DNA of 64,000 nt from Loxodes magnus (GCA_946699065.1 CAMPDV010001046.1:1-64000); one strand, 5' to 3'; shown: positions 1 to 10,679, counted from the stretch's first letter. The notes: generated by a model from the letters alone, not told the origin. Program-made: numbers and translations.

Positions 1-3000
1 CTGGATGTCTGGGTTTGGATTGGACTAAATAATTTAGGAAAGAGTTTTATAAGGTTGTTTGTTGCTCAGAGATTTACACTGGATGTCTGGGTTTGGATTG
101 GACTAAATAATTTCGGAAAAGAGTTTTATAAGGTTGTTTGTTGCTCAGAGATTTACACTGGATGTCTGGGTTTGGATTGGACTAAATAATTTCGGAATAG
201 AGTTTTATAAGGTTGTTTGTTGCTCAGAGATTTACACTGGATGTCTGGGTTTGGATTGGACTAAATAATTTCGGAATAGAAAGAGTTTTATAAGGTTGTT
301 TGTTGCTCAGAGATTTACACTGGATGTCTGGGTTTGGATTGGACTAAATAATTTCGGAATAGAAAAGAGTTTTATAAGGTTGTTTGTTGCTCAGAGATTT
401 ACACTGGATGTCTGGGTTTGGATTGGACTAAATAATTTAGGAATAGAAAAGAGTTTTATAAGGTTGTTTGTTGCTCAGAGATTTACACTGGATGTCTGGG
501 TTTGGATTGGACTAAATAATTTCGGAATAGAAAAGAGTTTTATAAGGTTGTTTGTTGCTCAGAGATTTACACTGGATGTCTGGGTTTGGATTGGACTAAA
601 TAATTTAGGAATAGAAAAGAGTTTTATAAGGTTGTTTGTTGCTCAGAGATTTACACTGGATGTCTGGGTTTGGATTGGACTAAATAATTTAGGAATAGAA
701 AAGAGTTTTATAAGGTTGTTTGTTGCTCAGAGATTTACACTGGATGTCTGGGTTTGGATTGGACTAAATAATTTAGGAATAGAAAAGAGTTTTATAAGGT
801 TGTTTGTTGCTCAGAGATTTACACTGGATGTCTGGGTTTGGATTGGACTAAATAATTTCGAATAGAAAAGAGTTTTATAAGGTTGTTTGTTGCTCAGAGA
901 TTTACACTGGATGTCTGGGTTTGGATTGGACTAAATAATTTCGGAATAGAAAAGAGTTTTATAAGGTTGTTTGTTGCTCAGAGATTTACACTGGATGTCT
1001 GGGTTTGGATTGGACTAAATAATTTAGGAATAGAAAAGAGTTTTATAAGGTTGTTTGTTGCTCAGAGATTTACACTGGATGTCTGGGTTTGGATTGGACT
1101 AAATAATTTAGGAATAGAAAAGAGTTTTATAAGGTTGTTTGTTGCTCAGAGATTTACACTGGATGTCTGGGTTTGGATTGGACTAAATAATTTAGGAATA
1201 GAAAAGAGTTTTATAAGGTTGTTTGTTGCTCAGAGATTTACACTGGATGTCTGGGTTTGGATTGGACTAAATAATTTAGGAATAGAAAAGAGTTTTATAA
1301 GGTTGTTTGTTGCTCAGAGATTTACACTGGATGTCTGGGTTTGGATTGGACTAAATAATTTCGGAATAGAAAAGAGTTTTATAAGGTTGTTTGTTGCTCA
1401 GAGATTTACACTGGATGTCTGGGTTTGGATTGGACTAAATAATTTAGGAATAGAAAAGAGTTTTATAAGGTTGTTTGTTGCTCAGAGATTTACACTGGAT
1501 GTCTGGGTTTGGATTGGACTAAATAATTTCGGAATAGAAAAAGTTTTATAAGGTTGTTTGTTGCTCAGAGTTTTATAAGGTTGTTTGTTGCTCAGAGATT
1601 TACACTGGATGTCTGGGTTTGGATTGGACTAAATAATTTCGGAATAGAAGAGTTTTATAAGGTTGTTTGTTGCTCAGAGATTTACACTGGATGTCTGGGT
1701 TTGGATTGGACTAAATAATTTAGGAATAGAAAAGAGTTTTATAAGGTTGTTTGTTGCTCAGAGATTTACACTGGATGTCTGGGTTTGGATTGGACTAAAT
1801 AATTTCGGAAAAGAGTTTTATAAGGTTGTTTGTTGCTCAGAGATTTACACTGGATGTCTGGGTTTGGATTGGACTAAATAATTTAGGGAAAAGAGTTTTA
1901 TAAGGTTGTTTGTTGCTCAGAGATTTACACTGGATGTCTGGGTTTGGATTGGACTAAATAATTTCGAATAGAAAAGAGTTTTATAAGGTTGTTTGTTGCT
2001 CAGAGATTTACACTGGATGTCTGGGTTTGGATTGGACTAAATAATTTCGGAATAGAAAAGAGTTTTATAAGGTTGTTTGTTGCTCAGAGATTTACACTGG
2101 ATGTCTGGGTTTGGATTGGACTAAATAATTTCGGAATAGAAAAGAGTTTTATAAGGTTGTTTGTTGCTCAGAGATTTACACTGGATGTCTGGGTTTGGAT
2201 TGGACTAAATAATTTCGGAAAAGAGTTTTATAAGGTTGTTTGTTGCTCAGAGATTTACACTGGATGTCTGGGTTTGGATTGGACTAAATAATTTAGGAAT
2301 AGAAAAGAGTTTTATAAGGTTGTTTGTTGCTCAGAGATTTACACTGGATGTCTGGGTTTGGATTGGACTAAATAATTTCGGAAAAGAGTTTTATAAGGTT
2401 GTTTGTTGCTCAGAGATTTACACTGGATGTCTGGGTTTGGATTGGACTAAATAATTTAGGAATAGAAAAGAGTTTTATAAGGTTGTTTGTTGCTCAGAGA
2501 TTTACACTGGATGTCTGGGTTTGGATTGGACTAAATAATTTCGGAAAAGAGTTTTATAAGGTTGTTTGTTGCTCAGAGATTTACACTGGATGTCTGGGTT
2601 TGGATTGGACTAAATAATTTCGGAATAGAAAAGAGTTTTATAAGGTTGTTTGTTGCTCAGAGATTTACACTGGATGTCTGGGTTTGGATTGGACTAAATA
2701 ATTTCGGAATAGAAAAAAGTTTTATAAGGTTGTTTGTTGCTCAGAGATTTACACTGGATGTCTGGGTTTGGATTGGACTAAATAATTTCGGAATAGAAAA
2801 GAGTTTTATAAGGTTGTTTGTTGCTCAGAGATTTACACTGGATGTCTGGGTTTGGATTGGACTAAATAATTTCGGAATAGAAAAGAGTTTTATAAGGTTG
2901 TTTGTTGCTCAGAGATTTACACTGGATGTCTGGGTTTGGATTGGACTAAATAATTTAGGAATAGAAAAGAGTTTTATAAGGTTGTTTGTTGCTCAGAGAT

Positions 3001-5035
3001 TTACACTGGATGTCTGGGTTTGGATTGGACTAAATAATTTAGGAATAGAAAAGAGTTTTATAAGGTTGTTTGTTGCTCAGAGATTTACACTGGATGTCTG
3101 GGTTTGGATTGGACTAAATAATTTAGGAATAGAAAAGAGTTTTATAAGGTTGTTTGTTGCTCAGAGATTTACACTGGATGTCTGGGTTTGGATTGGACTA
3201 AATAATTTAGGAATAGAAAAGAGTTTTATAAGGTTGTTTGTTGCTCAGAGATTTACACTGGATGTCTGGGTTTGGATTGGACTAAATAATTTAGGAATAG
3301 AAAAGAGTTTTATAAGGTTGTTTGTTGCTCAGAGATTTACACTGGATGTCTGGGTTTGGATTGGACTAAATAATTTCGGAATAGAAAAGAGTTTTATAAG
3401 GTTGTTTGTTGCTCAGAGATTTACACTGGATGTCTGGGTTTGGATTGGACTAAATAATTTAGGAATAGAAAAGAGTTTTATAAGGTTGTTTGTTGCTCAG
3501 AGATTTACACTGGATGTCTGGGTTTGGATTGGACTAAATAATTTCGGAAAAGAGTTTTATAAGGTTGTTTGTTGCTCAGAGATTTACACTGGATGTCTGG
3601 GTTTGGATTGGACTAAATAATTTCGGAATAGAAAAGAGTTTTATAAGGTTGTTTGTTGCTCAGAGATTTACACTGGATGTCTGGGTTTGGATTGGACTAA
3701 ATAATTTAGGAATAGAAAAGAGTTTTATAAGGTTGTTTGTTGCTCAGAGATTTACACTGGATGTCTGGGTTTGGATTGGACTAAATAATTTCGGAATAGA
3801 AAAGAGTTTTATAAGGTTGTTTGTTGCTCAGAGATTTACACTGGATGTCTGGGTTTGGATTGGACTAAATAATTTCGGAATAGAAAAGAGTTTTATAAGG
3901 TTGTTTGTTGCTCAGAGATTTACACTGGATGTCTGGGTTTGGATTGGACTAAATAATTTAGGAATAGAAAAGAGTTTTATAAGGTTGTTTGTTGCTCAGA
4001 GATTTACACTGGATGTCTGGGTTTGGATTGGACTAAATAATTTAGGAATAGAAAAGAGTTTTATAAGGTTGTTTGTTGCTCAGAGATTTACACTGGATGT
4101 CTGGGTTTGGATTGGACTAAATAATTTCGGAATAGAAAAGAGTTTTATAAGGTTGTTTGTTGCTCAGAGATTTACACTGGATGTCTGGGTTTGGATTGGA
4201 CTAAATAATTTCGGAATAGAAAAGAGTTTTATAAGGTTGTTTGTTGCTCAGAGATTTACACTGGATGTCTGGGTTTGGATTGGACTAAATAATTTAGGAA
4301 AAGGAAAAGAGTTTTATAAGGTTGTTTGTTGCTCAGAGATTTACACTGGATGTCTGGGTTTGGATTGGACTAAATAATTTCGGAATAGAAAAGTTTTATA
4401 AGGTTGTTTGTTGCTCAGAGATTTACACTGGATGTCTGGGTTTGGATTGGACTAAATAATTTCGGAAAAGAGTTTTATAAGGTTGTTTGTTGCTCAGAGA
4501 TTTACACTGGATGTCTGGGTTTGGATTGGACTAAATAATTTAGGAATAGAAAAGAGTTTTATAAGGTTGTTTGTTGCTCAGAGATTTACACTGGATGTCT
4601 GGGTTTGGATTGGACTAAATAATTTAGGAATAGAAAAGAGTTTTATAAGGTTGTTTGTTGCTCAGAGATTTACACTGGATGTCTGGGTTTGGATTGGACT
4701 AAATAATTTCGGAATAGAAAAGAGTTTTATAAGGTTGTTTGTTGCTCAGAGATTTACACTGGATGTCTGGGTTTGGATTGGACTAAATAATTTCGGAAAA
4801 GAGTTTTATAAGGTTGTTTGTTGCTCAGAGATTTACACTGGATGTCTGGGTTTGGATTGGACTAAATAATTTAGGAATAGAAAAGAGTTTTATAAGGTTG
4901 TTTGTTGCTCAGAGATTTACACTGGATGTCTGGGTTTGGATTGGACTAAATAATTTCGGAATAGAAAAGAGTTTTATAAGGTTGTTTGTTGCTCAGAGAT
5001 TTACACTGGATGTCTGGGTTTGGATTGGACTAAGA
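1..5035 (+). repeat. 84-bp satellite array, about 60 copies
   Basis: Tandem head-to-tail copies of a unit of about 84 bp run from the left edge of the window to 5035. Each contains GTTTTATAAGGTTGTTTG, then GCTCAGAGATTTACACTGG, then a TGGGTTTGGATTGGAC segment. Copies are almost identical. Variation is concentrated at one site, where AATTTCGGA alternates with AATTTAGGA, and in the following spacer, where GGAATAGAAAAGAG (84-bp unit) alternates with GGAAAAGAG (79-bp unit). A few 81- to 89-bp units and one truncated unit (about 1550-1580) also occur. The 5-bp length change breaks any reading frame, so open frames across it look incidental. The array ends abruptly at a WD40 relic. Confidence 0.95.
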
Positions 5036-5160
5036 GAACTTTGAAGGGTCATGCGTTTTTCGTTTGATCAGTATCTTTCACAAGTCACATGAGTTCAATT
5101 TTCTCAGGATGATGGATAAAACCATAATGATTAGGGATGTGCAGACAGGAAGCTGTTCGA
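5033..5160 (+). pseudogene. Decayed single WD40 blade
   Basis: The sequence beginning AGAGAACTTTGAAGGGTCAT is a diverged copy of the 126-bp blade of the kinase-WD40 gene at 17881-18270. It has the RTLKGH start, the TCACATGAGTTCAATT stretch, the ATAAAACCATAATGATT stretch and the final GATGTGCAGACAGGAAGC. Several substitutions and a small length change near the middle break the blade frame. It abuts the last 84-bp satellite unit directly. The T-rich DNA just downstream, including a TTTTTTCTAGTAATGTGTAAT element near 5240, resembles DNA about 600 bp downstream of the intact gene (near 19225). This is probably the 3' remnant of a second kinase-WD40-type gene consumed by satellite expansion. Confidence 0.75.
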
Positions 5161-5289
5161 TATTTTTAATCTTTTTTTGGGTTTTTTTCTTTTTTTTAAG
5201 TTTACGGTTTTTTAAAGTTTTATTTTTTTTATTATAATTTTTTCTAGTAATGTGTAATCTGATATTAAAAAAAAAAATCAATTTTTAGC

Positions 5290-6367
5290 TTTTTTTTTTA
5301 ATTTCTATATTTTTTTCGAAGATTTTATTGTTTATACATTTTTTTTTCTTGGTATTTTTTTTTATAGTTCGCATTTATTATTTTATTTGCGTTTTATTTC
5401 TTATAATTTCCTTTTTTTCTTGTTCGTTTCTCTTAACTTTTTTTCGGTTTTTCTCTTTCTTTAGCATAAATTTTCTTTAAATTTATTTTTCTTTAAAGTT
5501 TCTATTTTCGAAATGAAATTTTTTTCCTTTGCTCTTAATCACATAGAGTTTACATTTTTTCCTTTAAAAATTATATTTTTATCTATAATCGACATTTTTT
5601 TTCTAAATCTCAAGTATTTTTTCATGAATTGCATCTTTTTCTTCTCTTGGAAATGTCTTTACTTCTTTTTTATTTCCATTTTAGTTTTTTATTAAAGGTT
5701 CTACAGGTTTTCTTTCAAATTGAGTCTAGTGCTTAATTCGACTCATTTTTTCTCGTTTTGCTCTTGAATTATTTATAATCAGCTCTAAATTTTTCATTTG
5801 CTCATTAACTTCGACTTTAGGTCTTCGGTCTTCCATATGGACTTCGCCATCATCTTCTTGGTTTATTAAATCTACAATCATCTCTTTCTTCTGGGAGTAT
5901 GTTCTTCTTCGAGTTTTTTTGAGGTTCTTATTAGTGATGAATCAGCTGTTTCATCTACTCAGAGTCCATTTTTTCTATTTCTGTATTATCTAAATCAAAG
6001 GTAATAAGATCTATATTGAATTATAGTACTTTATCTTCTTCGTTTTTTTTAAATTTTGTCGTTATTATTTTCATCGATTAAGTTGAATGGTCTCCTTTTT
6101 TTCAGTTTTCAATGGAGGTTTTTAGAACTGTTTTAACTTTTCTGTTCTTGATTTTTATCTCAATTTTTAGTCTTTTGATGGAAAGATTTCGCTTTATTTA
6201 ATTTGTTGGAGTTAATATTTTTTATAAGTTTTTCTAATCTAAATTTAGTTCTGGTTATTTTATTAGGAAAAGCGTTTAGTTGAAGAAGAAGTGGTGAGAA
6301 TATGTGCTTCTGGTTTTTTCTCCTCTTCTGAGGAGGTGGTAAAAAAACCCTTCTTGAAGCCAGCCAT
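5290..6367 (-). CDS. Lysine-rich ORF, MxGxKKGF family, frame not continuous
   Basis: Read on the minus strand with TAA/TAG as Gln, this begins at an ATG (complement of 6365-6367) as MAGFKKGFFTTSSEEEKK. The start is supported because the plus-strand ORF at 8608 begins MEGLKKGFYTTSS. Recognisable stretches follow: FKKNEEDKVLQFNIDLITF, EIEKMDSEQMKQLIHH, INQEDDGEVHMEDRRPKVE and KTFPREEKDAIHEKILE, then a very lysine-rich tail that explains the T-rich plus strand at 5290-5700. The middle portion reads best in another frame than both ends, so at least two frame changes are apparent, unless introns were missed. No known domain is recognised; the composition suggests a charged, coiled-coil-like protein. 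Its nearness to the inverted repeat at 6549 suggests it belongs to the mobile-element family. The 3' end is uncertain. Confidence 0.45.
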
Positions 6368-6548
6368 TTTATATTATCATTTTATAATAATAATTTTTTT
6401 TTTATTGTATTGAATCTAATAAGTTTTTAATATTCTATAAAGCAATGAGAATTTTTTATTTTCTATATTATATTTTATTAAGCATTTTTTTTCGAATAAT
6501 TATGTATTTATTAAAAATGTGATTATTATAAAATATAATATAATAAAA
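6368..6548. other. AT-rich spacer, no gene seen
   Basis: Almost pure A/T sequence between the start of the minus-strand ORF and the left inverted repeat. It would be the 5' flank of that ORF. No motif can be assigned. Confidence 0.6.
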
Positions 6549-6768
6549 TTAATAAATAAGATTATAGAGCGTCTAGCAACTCATTGGCGCGCAGCTCTTT
6601 CAATTTCTATATTTAATATTAAGAAAAATGTTCTCATGTTTCTTGTTAAAATTCTAGCTGTCTGATGAGTCTTTTCAGCTTCTCAAAATGGGGAATCTTC
6701 TTATTAAAATATATTCTTAAATCTTGAGTCAAATACTTCAGCCTTCTTGAATAAGGTCTAAATAAAAG
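6549..6768 (-). repeat. Left inverted repeat of the composite element
   Basis: Reverse complement of the right copy at 9977-10195. The outermost part holds the end motif, which on this strand reads GATTATAGAGCG, then GGCGCGCAGCTCTTTCA; that segment is itself an imperfect palindrome. A third copy of the end motif lies at 10513-10560. On the minus strand the inner part can be read as TLFKKAEVFDSRFK and FQQEDSPF, and the right copy gives TLFKKTEAFDSRFK and FQQEDSPF. The repeat may therefore be coding-derived. Confidence 0.75.
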
Positions 6769-7010
6769 AAGTTATTAAGTCGTTAATAAGAAGGCCCGTC
6801 AGTCAAACTTTCATACTGCTAGAGAGAGCCCAACGGGGCAAGTTAGGTATGTCTCAACGAAGCTTATCCACTTCTCCCCGTGGTGGATAAACTCCGTTGA
6901 GACATACCTAACTTGCCCCGTTGGGCTCTCTCTAGCAGTATGAAAGTTTGACTGATAGGCCTTCTAATTATAGACTTAATAACTAATTCTTATTTGAACC
7001 CTATTCAAAT
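6746..7010. repeat. Long inverted repeat with 59-bp perfect arms
   Basis: Bases 6801-6859 and 6895-6953 are perfectly complementary over 59 bp, separated by a 35-nt spacer. The spacer can pair further (TTATCCAC with GTGGATAA), leaving a loop of roughly ten bases. The arms continue outward with imperfect pairing to about 6746 and 7010. The perfect arms are much less AT-rich than the surroundings. Such a structure can extrude a cruciform or, if transcribed, form one long hairpin RNA. The reverse transcriptase frame opens in the right outer arm. Confidence 0.9.
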
Positions 7011-8607
7011 ACCTGATTAACTTAAATAAGTAAGAATTCTTTCAATTTACAAGAAAGGATCAAAGAGCGATTGAAAAAATTGAAGACCAATTGAGCTCAT
7101 AAATGTAATTTTAAAAATATATGATAAAGTACTAACTTAAAGACTCTATGGGTATATTTATTAGCGTAAAATTATACATCCCTCTTAATAAGGATTTCTA
7201 AAGAGTAGACAAACAATGCATCATGTCTGAACTTTATAATCAATTATTGATTTACACAAAAGATGGGGGAAATAAAAGCACTTACTTACAACTCTTATAG
7301 ATGTAGAAAAGATGTTTGACACTATTAACAGAAGACTATTTTTTCATCATTTACGCAGAATAAAACTACCTCTTGCCCTAATAAACTGTTTCGAATCATT
7401 TTATCATAATCTAGATATTAGATTCATTTTAGATGGTACTCTTTCAAGAAATTTATAATATAGTAATGGAGTATTGTAAGGAAGTCCCCATGGTCCAGTT
7501 CTAGCTATTATATTCTACGATATTGTTATCAGGTACTTAGAAACTTATTAAAAACGATTTGGCTTTAAAATCTGTGGACGCGTATTTGTTATTAAAGCTT
7601 GGGCAGATGATTTATTATTGATTTCTAATGAAGATAATATGAATCTATTGATTAAAGCAACGTGTAAAGTATTTGGATGAGTAAAACTGAGCATAAATGT
7701 TAGTAAGTGTGAGTTTATATGCTTTAAAGCAAGAAGACATTAATGTTAACATAAGTTTGAATAATTAAGAAATTAAAAGATCTAAGAGGATAACTTATTT
7801 AGGATATACTTTCCATGAAAACGAATATTATAAAGTCCATTGCAAAGAAATAGTGTAAAAATATAAGAAATGAGTTAATGGATCCTTGATATAATTGTCC
7901 AAATATTAGAATATCACTCCTTACAACTTTAAGTAGATTTTTCAAGTTTTTTTACTCCCTAAAACAGAATATGGCTCAGAAGTTATTCCATGGACGATTT
8001 TAAGGGGCATTGGAAAAATAAAGAAAGACATACATACTAGTTAAAGAAAAGTAGCAAGATATGCATTCTAAAGTCCAAATTCAACGTTTAATGAATCATG
8101 CTTTATTGATTTGAACTGACTACCTTTGAGTACTACATAGCAATGAGATATTTAAAGTTTTACGTAAAATAATGATAAGAAACATAAACAAATCCTGACT
8201 CTGATATTACCTTTTTATTTAACAAAACAAAAATAGCTAATCTGAAATATTTTAAAAACTTGGAGAAATTAACTTAACTTTTTGAAATAGATGTATAGAA
8301 TATTGAAGACAGCAAATTATTTTTGAGTAAAGCTTATAACAAAATCTAAGAGAAGTTCTTTTAAGATGCTACAGAAAAGATGAAATCAATGTAAACTGCA
8401 CACTTTTACTTTGAAGATATTAATAAAGAAACAAGATAGTTTCTATTTTATACATATACGAAACTAAATAAATTTATGATTAGAGAAATAATTTCTATTT
8501 ATAAATTTAGAACCTTTTGCTATCATTTCTAATACGACTTATAACAAAGACAATTCAAAATCAAATGCTCTGAGATTTGCATATGTGGAGAATTAGAAAT
8601 TAAAAAT
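7003..8607 (+). pseudogene. Non-LTR (LINE-type) reverse transcriptase, decayed
   Basis: With TAA/TAG as Gln and TGA as Trp, the frame opening near 7003 gives the ordered motifs of non-LTR reverse transcriptases: ILSIYKKGSK, then NWRPIELIN (Trp encoded by TGA), QQGFLKSRQTMHH, LIDVEKMFDTINRR, GVLQGSPHGPVL, the catalytic WADDLLL (usually YADD or FADD) and LSINVSKCEF. The later part has RITYLGYTF, LLPKTEYGSEV, EYYIAMRYLKFY and a cysteine motif CSEICICGE near 8570. It is not in one frame throughout: about two frame changes occur after 7740. The upstream endonuclease expected of most LINEs was not seen, so this is a 5'-truncated copy. The protein would copy element RNA into target DNA. The cysteine motif stops short just before the ATG of the next ORF. 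Confidence 0.8.
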
Positions 8608-9950
8608 ATGGAAGGTCTTAAGAAAGGCTTCTACACCACCTCCTCCAAAGTCTAAAAGGAGGAGAGGAAGCAGGAAGTTCTAAAGACTAAAACCCAAACC
8701 TAGACCCTCTAATAATAACATTCTCCCCAGAAGACCTAAAAATAACTCTAAACAACTCCTCCTAGACAGCCTCAGAAACATAGCCATGCTACTACCTCAA
8801 CGGAAAATCTTCCAAAGAAGCAGAAGATAAGCGACTTTCAGACGCAAATTCGGAACTTCTCACCATATATGGACCTCGGTGAGATAAACAAGGAACAAAT
8901 ACTCGGAATGGCTAAAGAGGAAATGGCTAAATTAATTATAGCGTTAAATAGCCATAACTAAGACCTAGAGAAATAGGTTATGGATCTTGCCCAAGAACAA
9001 CAATGACACCTGGACGACGAGGAGATGCATGCTTCTAGAAACAAAAACTAAGCTTCCATGAATATTCGAATTGACGAATTCGACAGGCAGTTGGAATAGC
9101 TATATGATATGAACGAGAACATGCACGTCAAGTTAGAGAAAATTGAAAACAATATTAACCTTAAAATGGAGAATATCAAGAATGATATCAAGATCTAGAC
9201 AGCACACTCCGTTCCAATGGAGTTGGAAGAGGTCTAGAATAAACAAATCGAATTAACTAAAGAAAGATACTTTAAAAAAAATGCTTTATCTGTGGAAGAA
9301 TAAACATCTCTGAAGGAAATGCAGATAAAGAAAAGAGATCCAAAAGAAAATTTGAAACGAACTAACCTAATTCTACCCAACTAGCAGTGGGAGTATTTAT
9401 AGGAAGAAAAGCAATATTCGGAGCAATCCACTGCGAAGACTTGAAAGTGACTGGAGGAACAGACCACCAAGAGTTCAAGTACCTATCAGTTGGATAGGGA
9501 GTATGAAACTATTAAGAAAACAATCCCTTCTCTGAATAACTTAAATTTAATTAATGTGGATAATTAGATAGCTTTGTTCATATTGAATCATGTGAAGCTC
9601 TGCAAGATCTTATTTAGGAATTTAAAGATTTTAAAAATTACGACCTAATAAAAATGTTAACATCTAATTAAAGTTACCTTACTCTTAATTTCCCTACTTA
9701 AAAACAGCTAAGAGAAATAGATTTTAGAATTAAAAGCTTCCATTAACAATTATTGAAGAGAAGAATTGAAATCCTATAGTGAAATAAGGAAATACTACAG
9801 TGGCGGAACGATTTGGATAAAGTTGTAGCAGTAGAAGGAGAAGAACAATAGCAAAACAAGAAGAAAAAGAACATGAGCAATGAATAAAATAGGAATGATG
9901 AATTAGATGTAAAATAAACAGTTTTGTTATCTATATGAAAATATAGTAAA
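8608..9950 (+). CDS. Coiled-coil ORF of the MxGxKKGF family
   Basis: It starts at ATG 8608 as MEGLKKGFYTTSS, matching the minus-strand ORF at 6367, which supports this start. The order is a Gln/Thr/Pro/Lys-rich segment (about residues 15-75); ISDFQTQIRNFSPYMDLGE; and a long acidic coiled-coil-like stretch, for example FDRQLEQLYDMNENMHVKLE. After an apparent frame change near 9365 comes a better-folded segment (LAVGVFIGRKAIFGAIHCED, then GGTDHQEFKYLSVGQGVW), then IEILQWNKEILQWRND and a Lys-rich tail. In ILQWNKEILQW the first Trp is TGA and the second TGG. Length is about 440 residues. Coiled-coil first ORFs are known in LINEs, so it may be the ORF1 of the element whose reverse transcriptase lies upstream, but no family is recognised. 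Confidence 0.5.
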
Positions 9951-9976
9951 GACATATTAAATGATATTATTATTAT

Positions 9977-10195
9977 TTGAACCCTATTCAAGAAGACTGA
10001 AGCATTTGACTCAAGATTCAAGACTAATTTTTAATAAGAAGATTCCCCATTTGGAGAAGCTGAAGTGACTCTATGGACGAAAAGAATGAAATCAAGCTTT
10101 TGAGAACACTTTTTTAATATTAAATATTAATACTGAAAGAGCTGCGCGCCAGTGAGGAGCTACGTGCTCTATAATCATTTTTATTTATTTATTAT
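9977..10195 (+). repeat. Right inverted repeat of the composite element
   Basis: Inverted counterpart of 6549-6768, starting TTGAACCCTATTCAAGAAG and ending in the end motif GAAAGAGCTGCGCGCCA, then TGCTCTATAATC. The same TTGAACCCTATTCAA sequence also occurs in the outer right arm of the palindrome (near 6994), so pieces of this end have been reused inside the element. Confidence 0.75.
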
Positions 10196-10512
10196 ATAAA
10201 AAATTCTTAAATAGGGTGGAAAGCCCTTTCCTTCAGATGCTGCTTGGAGGCCCAGCAAAGGCAACTAAAAAATAAGCGCGGGCGTAGGATAAATCCGTGG
10301 AAGAGAAACCAATAACAAGAGAAAGAAGATGTGACAAACTGGAAAACTCTGAATGCCAGGAGGAAACTTTCTTCATCATAGGCCGTGGAAATGTACCCGT
10401 AATCGCGTATTGCATCCTATGCTTTGGAAGGAAAAATTACAGGGATGTACTGCAGGAAGAGAAAACAAGGACAGAGAGAAATAAAAAATTTTTTAGACAT
10501 TAGATAAAATTA
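10196..10512 (+). other. GC-richer insert with a short unrecognised ORF
   Basis: This roughly 300-bp stretch is visibly richer in G and C than its flanks and lies between two same-orientation copies of the element-end motif (10135-10190 and 10513-10560). On the plus strand it reads CDKLENSECQEETFF, then VIAYCILCFGRKNYRD, with several cysteines but no recognised zinc-binding spacing. The minus strand is also open over part of it, so strand and coding status are undecided. Base composition and flanking ends suggest a separate small element inserted next to the larger one. Confidence 0.4.
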
Positions 10513-10560
10513 ATTGAAAGAGCTGCGCACCAACGAGAGTGCTACGCGCTCTATAATCCA
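10513..10560 (+). repeat. Third copy of the element-end motif
   Basis: GAAAGAGCTGCGCACCA, then GTGCTACGCGCTCTATAATC, matches the outer ends at 10136-10175 and, inverted, 6560-6602. The two halves (AGAGC...GCGC and GCGCTCT) can pair as an imperfect hairpin, a form common for transposon ends and some small non-autonomous elements. Confidence 0.7.
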
Positions 10561-10679
10561 ATTTATTTATTAACTAATTTTATTTAAATATAGTTTTTAA
10601 CTATTCTTTCTTTAGATTATAAAACTAGTTAAATTCATAATTCTTTTTAATTTATAGAAGCTAAATTACCTGACTACAA

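Larger units (their letters stand above)
6549..10195 (+). mobile_element. Composite LINE-like element bounded by long inverted repeats
   Basis: The outer ends (6549-6768 and 9977-10195) are inverted copies of each other, imperfect by eye but clearly aligned over about 220 bp. Shared blocks include GCGCGCAGCTCTTTCA, GGGGAATCTTCTTATTAAAA and CTTGAGTCAAATACTTCAG (with variants). Between them lie a 59-bp palindrome, a non-LTR reverse transcriptase and a coiled-coil ORF, both on the plus strand. A LINE-type reverse transcriptase inside terminal inverted repeats is not a standard LINE layout. Either the repeats belong to a DNA element that captured LINE material, or two inverted copies of an element end flank a LINE fragment. 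No target-site duplication could be identified. Confidence 0.5.

Noticed and set aside
296-5044. Repeated plus-strand ORFs translating the 84-bp satellite (FVAQRFTLDVWVW repeats)
   Set aside because: They exist only because the full unit is a multiple of three. The frequent 79-bp units change the frame, and no domain, start or composition favours translation.
5078-5281. Minus-strand ORF ending in VCTSLIIMVLSIILRK
   Set aside because: Its C-terminal half is the antisense of the WD40 relic, and similar antisense openness occurs for the intact blades.
5513-5695. Plus-strand Phe-rich ORF
   Set aside because: Antisense shadow of the lysine-rich minus-strand ORF; low-complexity composition.
6801-6953. 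tRNA or other structured RNA gene in the palindrome
   Set aside because: The pairing is one long uninterrupted stem with no cloverleaf or box A/B signals recognised.
9743-10021. Minus-strand hydrophobic ORF
   Set aside because: Antisense to the Lys/Gln-rich tail of the 8608 ORF and to the right inverted repeat; no motif.
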